Assembly (NCBI GenBank): GCA_035222895.1
Contig: JAVYIG010002117.1
Span: 1-64,000, forward strand
From: Strongylocentrotus droebachiensis
Taxonomy: Eukaryota; Echinodermata; Echinoidea; Camarodonta; Strongylocentrotidae
Reading direction: 5' to 3'
DNA: 64,000 nt
Positions 59,071-64,000 of the stretch are shown here, piece after piece. The notes under the pieces were generated by a model, which was not told the origin of the DNA, searched no databases, and saw only the letters and a list, made by a program, of their open reading frames with translations. Position 1 is the stretch's first letter, and each line of letters starts with the position of its first letter. The translations under genes were made by a program, and so were the position numbers.

Positions 59071-60380
59071 CCTCCTTGCCATTATTGGATGGGAGTATTT
59101 GGTCTCCTTGTTACCCAATATCTCTAATCTAATGTTATAATACTGGCTATGATTCATACAAGCTATTATACCCCTAGACCAAGGCTTTCTTTCTTATATT
59201 AGCCTTATCATTGTTGTTGTCTCTGATTCCTACTACAGTACACATACACTTAGCCATCATGTCTGGCGTTAGTTTGTGTCTCAGGAATGCCCAGAGTTCC
59301 TGAGTGGCGTATGAGTAATACCCGTAACCGAGTTCCTGTATTGGTCACACAAAGTCTAGACATGTGATCCATGAATACACTTCCCTTGTGACTGTGGCTT
59401 GCACTGTCTTTTAGCTGACAATATGTAGATTTTTTTGTAAAGAAATAACATCACACGTGTAGATGGCAGTCTGCTCACAAGTGCCAAAATGACATTGCAT
59501 GTAACTTTAATAGTATCAAGCTTGTTTGAGTAGAAGTTTGATGAGCCAGGTGTTATTTTACTCAAAAGTATTTAAAATGACAATGGTTCCTTTTGCAAGT
59601 AACCTTGTGGCAGCTTTTGTGAGTTTATATATGGCATTCTACTCAAAGACTTGAACATGACATTATGACATTTTGCAAGTAACCTTGTAGCAGCTTTTGT
59701 GAGTAGGAGTTATGTGAGCCAGATGAATGTTTACTCAAAATATCAAAATAGTATTGTGACCTTTTGCAATGAAACTAGTGTCCACCTGTAAAAGTAGGAG
59801 TTAGGTGAGCCAGATGATAGTCTACTAAAAAAATGTATTTTCAAAATATGACATTGTGTCCTTTTACAAGTGACCTTCTATTAGTTGAAAGTAGGTGAGC
59901 TAGATCACGATCTACTCATCAGTGTGAAGATGGTTGTTTATTAAAAAGTGTAAAAATTACATTGTTTCCTTTTGCAAATACCCATGAAGTCTACTTAAAG
60001 CAGTCTAATGAAAAGTCTATACAAAATTATCCTGTGTTCTTTTGTGAGTAACCTACTGACAGCTATTGTGAGTAGATGGCAAATTGCTCAAAAGCGTTAA
60101 AATGACATTGTGTCCTTTTGCAAGTAAACTTGTTTCACATTGTTTGAGTAGGAGTTTGGTTAGACCAATATACCCCTCCGAGGAGACAAAGTGACACGCT
60201 GCAGTGTTAGAATTATCGCTTGGTGTCCCAGTGATACTGCCCATGCCAGCTGCATAGATCCATAGGTATTCGGATTGACAGGCTCCTTTCTTTTTACTGG
60301 ATTTTAGCATGATTATGAATTTGTTTGTTAGTGATTTGGTATGCTGGTTATAATTATTGGGACCTTTATTTTTTTGTATC
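59071..60380. other. intron 9 sequence with a diverged ~100-bp repeat
   Basis: Between 59440 and 60170 phrases such as cattgtgtccttttgcaagt, aaccttgt, gtgagtaggagt and agccagat recur five to seven times at about 90-110 bp spacing, an old tandem repeat. Confidence 0.65.
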
Positions 60381-60395
60381 TATTTACCACCCCTT

Positions 60396-60445
60396 CCCCC
60401 CCCCCCTTTCTAGCTTCCTTTATCTCCCTCCCTTTATCTCTCCCC

Positions 60446-60479
<34 letters not shown>

Positions 60480-60619
60480 CCCTTTGTCCCCCTTCCCTCC
60501 CACTTCCCCCTCCCTTTCTCTCCCCCTTCCCTCCCCTTTTCTCCCAACTTTTCTCTCCCCATTCCCTCCCCTTTCCCTCTCTCCCTTTCTTTCTCTCTCT
60601 CCCTTCTCTCTCTTCTCCA

Positions 60620-60670
<51 letters not shown>

Positions 60671-60852
60671 CCCCTTCCCTTCCTCTTTTCCCTCTTTTCC
60701 CTCCCTCTCTCTCTCTCCTCCCTCTCTCCTCCCTCTCTCTCCTCCTTCCCTCCTCCGTCCCGCCTCCTTCCCCCTCCCACCCTTCCCTCCCCTTTCCCAC
60801 TCCCTTTTCCTCCCCCTTTTCCTCCCCTTCACCCTCTACCCCTCCCTCTCTC
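60396..60852. repeat. CT-rich simple sequence
   Basis: About 450 bp of (TC)n and CCCTTTCCCTC-type sequence. It borders the family Q MITE. Confidence 0.97.
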
Positions 60853-60856
60853 TTAA

Positions 60857-61234
60857 AGGGATCGTTTAACAATGTTAAATCTGAGATACACGGCCCTACA
60901 TGTTATCAGTGTCTGTGATATGGTGTAATATTGAAGCCCTAAAAAAATTGCGCTTCAAAATGATCAAGAAGTGCCTCAAAAAAGGAAAAAATCTTTGAGT
61001 GACCGGTTTTACCATACTCGTTTTCCCCAATAGACTGTAGTGTTATGAAAACCGTCAGGCGAACGGTTTTCAAAATTTGTAATTACAATCATAAATATCT
61101 TGATAATCAGACAGGCGATCGGCTTGTAAAAGTCATGGGGTTCCTGACTGACCTAAAGGTTTATTATTATCATTGCATCATGAGCTAAATCCAGAATTTT
61201 GTTTCAGAATCTGAGACAAAGTTACCGGATCCCT
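60857..61234. mobile_element. TTAA-type MITE, family Q, uninterrupted copy
   Basis: TTAA at 60853-60856 and 61235-61238; inverted ends AGGGATCG / CGGATCCCT (approx.). It contains gaccggttttaccatactcg at 61001-61020, the empty version of the site occupied in the copy at 26959. Confidence 0.9.
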
Positions 61235-61269
61235 TTAATCCCTTCTATTCCCTTCCTGCCCCTTCCTTT

Positions 61270-61435
61270 TCCCACGCTCCCTCCCCTCCCCTCCCCTCCC
61301 TCCCCCTCCCCTCCCTCCCCTCCCCTCCCCTCCCTCCCCTCCCCTCCCCTCCCCTCCCCTCCCCTCCCCTCCCTCCCCTCCCCCTCCCTCCCCTACACCC
61401 CACCCTACCCTACACCCCACCCTACCCCCAGCTCA
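61270..61435. repeat. (CCCTC)n simple sequence
   Basis: Tandem cccctcccctccctc followed by cccaccctacac-type units. Confidence 0.97.
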
Positions 61436-61439
61436 AGGT

Positions 61440-62648
61440 GTCAGTGTGCACTCTTCGCTAATCAATAATCCAGGGAATGTTCTAAACATCGTGACATTTC
61501 CCTGCTAGCACCTTCATGCACTGGGGGTTTTATGTCCTTATTGTGGAGTGCCAACTTGGATATGATAATCACGATCTCATAATGAATGTGTTTTTCTCAA
61601 ATGTACTGCACACTGAAAGGCTATGACCAGTTTGTATCATAAAGGGAAATCTCACCTTTTCGTCCTACTCAGACATTTCACAGGACTTTGTACAAATACA
61701 TGTACATGTATAGATACACGTATACATGTACTTTTCTCCAGTTTCATACAAGTAGCATACAATATAGTAAATTGTGCACGTATTTAGTTTCTAGTGTTTG
61801 TAATATTACATGCAACAAATTCTTTATTGGAAAATTTACTGGTACTCTTCTGATGAATATGTTGGTAGCTTTTGAAGGACATGCTTAATACTTGTATTGT
61901 GTTTGAAAATCTGTGTACTACATGTATACCTTGTGCCACTATAAGGATACTCAAATGGACTTGATAGACATATATTGAGACATATATTGAGATACATGTA
62001 TGTCTTTTGTACATACATTTGCATCTGCTGTATATCCATTTCAATAAACATTATTTCCTTTACGAAATAAAAAAAATGAACATATTGAAAGATATATATT
62101 TACAATGTTATAGGAAGAAGGACAAATTCCATAAAAACATGAGGCTTGTGGTGGGATTGCCATCACAAAACAGACATCTGATACATACAAACTACTTAAT
62201 ATTCATAATCTACAATTCTACAAAAAACACCAATACAAATTGAGAGATAGAGGAGAAGTGAAAAAATTAGAGGAAAAATTATATATTAAAATTATTATTA
62301 TTATAATCATTGAAAAGGTGTGTGTAGTTTTTGTGAGGTTTACCAAAGTTTGCAGTTATGTGGGGTGAAACATGTGGTTGTACTACACTTGCTCCTGCAA
62401 TAATTACTGTGTCAATTTTTTACACTATTTTCTTAACTAACATAAGCCTAATCCCAAACCTAACCCTAACCCAAAACCCAAGTGCAACCCCAACTCTAAC
62501 CCTAACGTAAACCTCAGTTGCAACCCCAACCTTAACTCATAGACCTCAGATGAAATAAAGCCTGGAGCAAATGTCAGGCCACTGATACATGTAGTTGTCT
62601 ATACACTTGTTTTTATTTGGAATGGTTTTCCTCTTCTTTCTCCCAAAG
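61440..62648. other. intron 9 sequence, no gene seen
   Basis: AT-rich, with many acatgtacatgta-type motifs. A degenerate cctaaccctaaccc stretch lies at 62450-62535. Confidence 0.5.
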
Positions 62649-62716
62649 AATTGGCCAGTGAAAGGAGGAGAATGGGGATCCGGTGGTAGCAGTGATCAAG
62701 AAATCATCATCACGGG
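62649..62716 (+). CDS. STXBP5: tomosyn exon J
   Basis: This 68-bp exon encodes NWPVKGGEWGSGGSSDQEII and IT, ending in two bases of a glycine codon. It corresponds to the WP-NGG-WG loop followed by EIIITG of tomosyn. The acceptor tract is cttctttctcccaaag and the donor is gtaaga. The glycine/serine-rich stretch in the middle is a surface loop that varies in the family. Confidence 0.95.
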
Positions 62717-62734
62717 GTAAGATGGTTGTTTCAA

Positions 62735-63010
62735 ATTCCAAGTTTATTTATTTCCACTTTATCGAAGATAACATAATTGAAAATAATGTGCATGGTAATA
62801 ATTATAACTAAACATACAATGACTTATGCCGTCCACGCAGTACAATAATAATAATAAACATACAATATAGAAACATAATGTACATGGAAATAGTTATGAC
62901 AAAAGATACAATCATAAGTATGGTAAATACATTGAAAAAGCTTTTAGAAAAGTGGGGGATCTACTAAAAAGTAACATATCTTACTAAACATAGCGTAAAC
63001 AATGAAAAAA
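62735..63010 (-). mobile_element. possible LINE or transcript 3' tail, reversed
   Basis: AT-rich sequence starting ccaagtttatttatttccac with repeats of aataatgtgcatggtaat / aacataatgtacatgg and gttatgacaaaagataca. It resembles the untranslated tail of a retroelement. Weak call. Confidence 0.35.
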
Positions 63011-63339
63011 GGAAAAGTTCTGTGCTTTCCTCAGCATACCAAATGTATATAAATTAAATAAAAGGATCAGTGCTTATTTTAGCACCACTTGTGGTGAAGT
63101 TCAAGTGATGCTGATTGTGATGGGTGTATCGACCGATTCTAGATACATTGTACGAACCGTCTGAGGACGAGTTAGTCTAGTTTTGGAGTTGAAGAACGAA
63201 GCTCGAAATAATGAAGATCAGCCTTTGAAATCTAACCACTTTGTGTTGTGTAATCTGTTGTTGTGGAACAAAGGACCTAGGGACAACGGGTAGAGGAAAC
63301 CACTCGTAACACTGATGTTAGTGTTGAGTTGGTAGTTAT

Positions 63340-63680
63340 TGGTAGAATTGATGATGATAGTAATGATGTCGATGGTGATGCTGCTGTTGCTGGTGGATAT
63401 GATATACAGTGGTGGAAAGTTTGTTAGTTGTGATAGTGGTGGTGGTGGTGATAATTTTAGAGGTGGTGATGATGGTGGTAGTAATGGTAACAGTGCTGGT
63501 AGTGTCTTTGCTGATAATGATGGAGATTGAGATGATGGTAGTGGTGGTGATCGTAATCATGGTGATGATGGTGTTGATAAAGATTATTGTGGTAGTTGTG
63601 TTGGTGTTTCTTGTCACGGTGGTGGCAGTGGTGGTGAGGATAATGGTTGTGGCCGTTGGTTGTAGAATAATGATGGTGGT
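63340..63680. repeat. (GATGGT/GGTGAT)n simple sequence
   Basis: Degenerate trinucleotide repeat tggtggtgatgatggtggta-like for about 340 bp. Long open frames in several phases are by-products. Confidence 0.93.
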
Positions 63681-63852
63681 GAACATGCTAAAGATAATGG
63701 TAATGTTAGTCATAGCGGATCATGTTGATGTTGATGTTCTGACAATCACAGAGGGAATGGAGTATTAACATCATTACAGAAATGGACACATTCAGCCTTT
63801 GAACCATTCTTAAATGGTACAAAGAACATTGTCAAATCGAACCTAAACATAA

Positions 63853-63856
<4 letters not shown>

Positions 63857-63904
<48 letters not shown>
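63857..63904. repeat. (TC)n microsatellite at exon acceptor
   Basis: About 24 TC dinucleotides directly before ccttcctacag, the acceptor of the last visible exon. Confidence 0.97.
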
Positions 63905-63906
<2 letters not shown>

Positions 63907-63914
63907 TCCTACAG

Positions 63915-63955
63915 GCATGCTGATGGCTCAATCAAATTCTGGGATGCATCACAAG
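63915..63955 (+). CDS. STXBP5: tomosyn exon K/L (last visible exon)
   Basis: This 41-bp exon encodes HADGSIKFWDASQ with split codons on both sides. HADGS-KFWD is a WD-repeat end that directly follows EIIITG in tomosyn, so the order agrees with exon J. The acceptor (ccttcctacag) follows a pure (TC)n run of about 50 bp. The donor is gtaaga. The rest of the gene, including the second propeller and the C-terminal R-SNARE coiled coil of the family, lies beyond the window. Confidence 0.96.
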
Positions 63956-64000
63956 GTAAGAAACATCATTATATTTGTCTTAAAATAAATTTGCCACTAA

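Noticed and set aside
62450-62535. Interstitial telomere (cctaaccctaaccc)
   Set aside because: Only two or three good hexamers, then degenerate caaccccaac-type sequence; too weak for a telomeric relic.
63336-63768. Threonine/isoleucine- and valine-rich frames on both strands
   Set aside because: By-products of the GATGGT trinucleotide repeat.

Overview
The window is animal nuclear DNA, AT-rich and repeat-dense, and it holds the middle part of one intron-containing gene on the + strand. Eleven protein-coding exons (39509-63955), and perhaps a twelfth microexon, encode about 387 residues of the first beta-propeller of tomosyn (syntaxin-binding protein 5, STXBP5). Every splice phase joins without a frameshift. 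The repeat content (many hairpin-ended miniature transposons, tRNA-derived SINEs, polypyrimidine microsatellites, a Helitron-like element with internal tandem repeats) fits a marine deuterostome. I favour an echinoderm, probably a sea urchin; this species call is inference.

Layout. 1-39508: no exon that I can recognise. It is probably the large intron (or 5' flank) upstream of the first visible exon, because the tomosyn N-terminus and the exon before the FGRPG motif are missing. It holds an element with GTAGTG flanks (678-1134), a possible retroposed insert with long flanking repeats (2451-3153), a SINE split by a MITE (4855-5403), a ~250-bp tandem repeat with a nested 62-bp array (7868-10550), minisatellites, a 1.8-kb near-palindromic hAT-like element with an 8-bp target duplication (15024-16822), a 1.3-kb TA-flanked element inside another repeat (27096-28418), a Helitron/pearl-like element (29490-30480) and a 21-bp minisatellite (32889-33618).

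39509-64000: exons A to L of tomosyn with introns of roughly 0.9 to 6.7 kb. Intron 2 carries a partial second copy of exon B beside a SINE fragment, a 600-bp TA-flanked element with a tRNA-like sequence in it, and a CpG-dense non-coding stretch. Later introns contain hundreds of bases of CT-rich sequence, and in two places this runs up to a splice acceptor. Two MITEs end within about 35 bp of splice sites.

The gene continues past both ends: the N-terminus, the second propeller and the C-terminal R-SNARE motif known for tomosyn are not here. I found no second gene, no intact transposase or reverse transcriptase, no functional RNA gene and no CRISPR array. The points most worth a second look are the 21-bp in-frame microexon candidate, the partial exon duplication, the large foldback element, the paralogous empty site for the TA element, and the repeated nuclear-receptor-type direct repeats inside the Helitron-like element.
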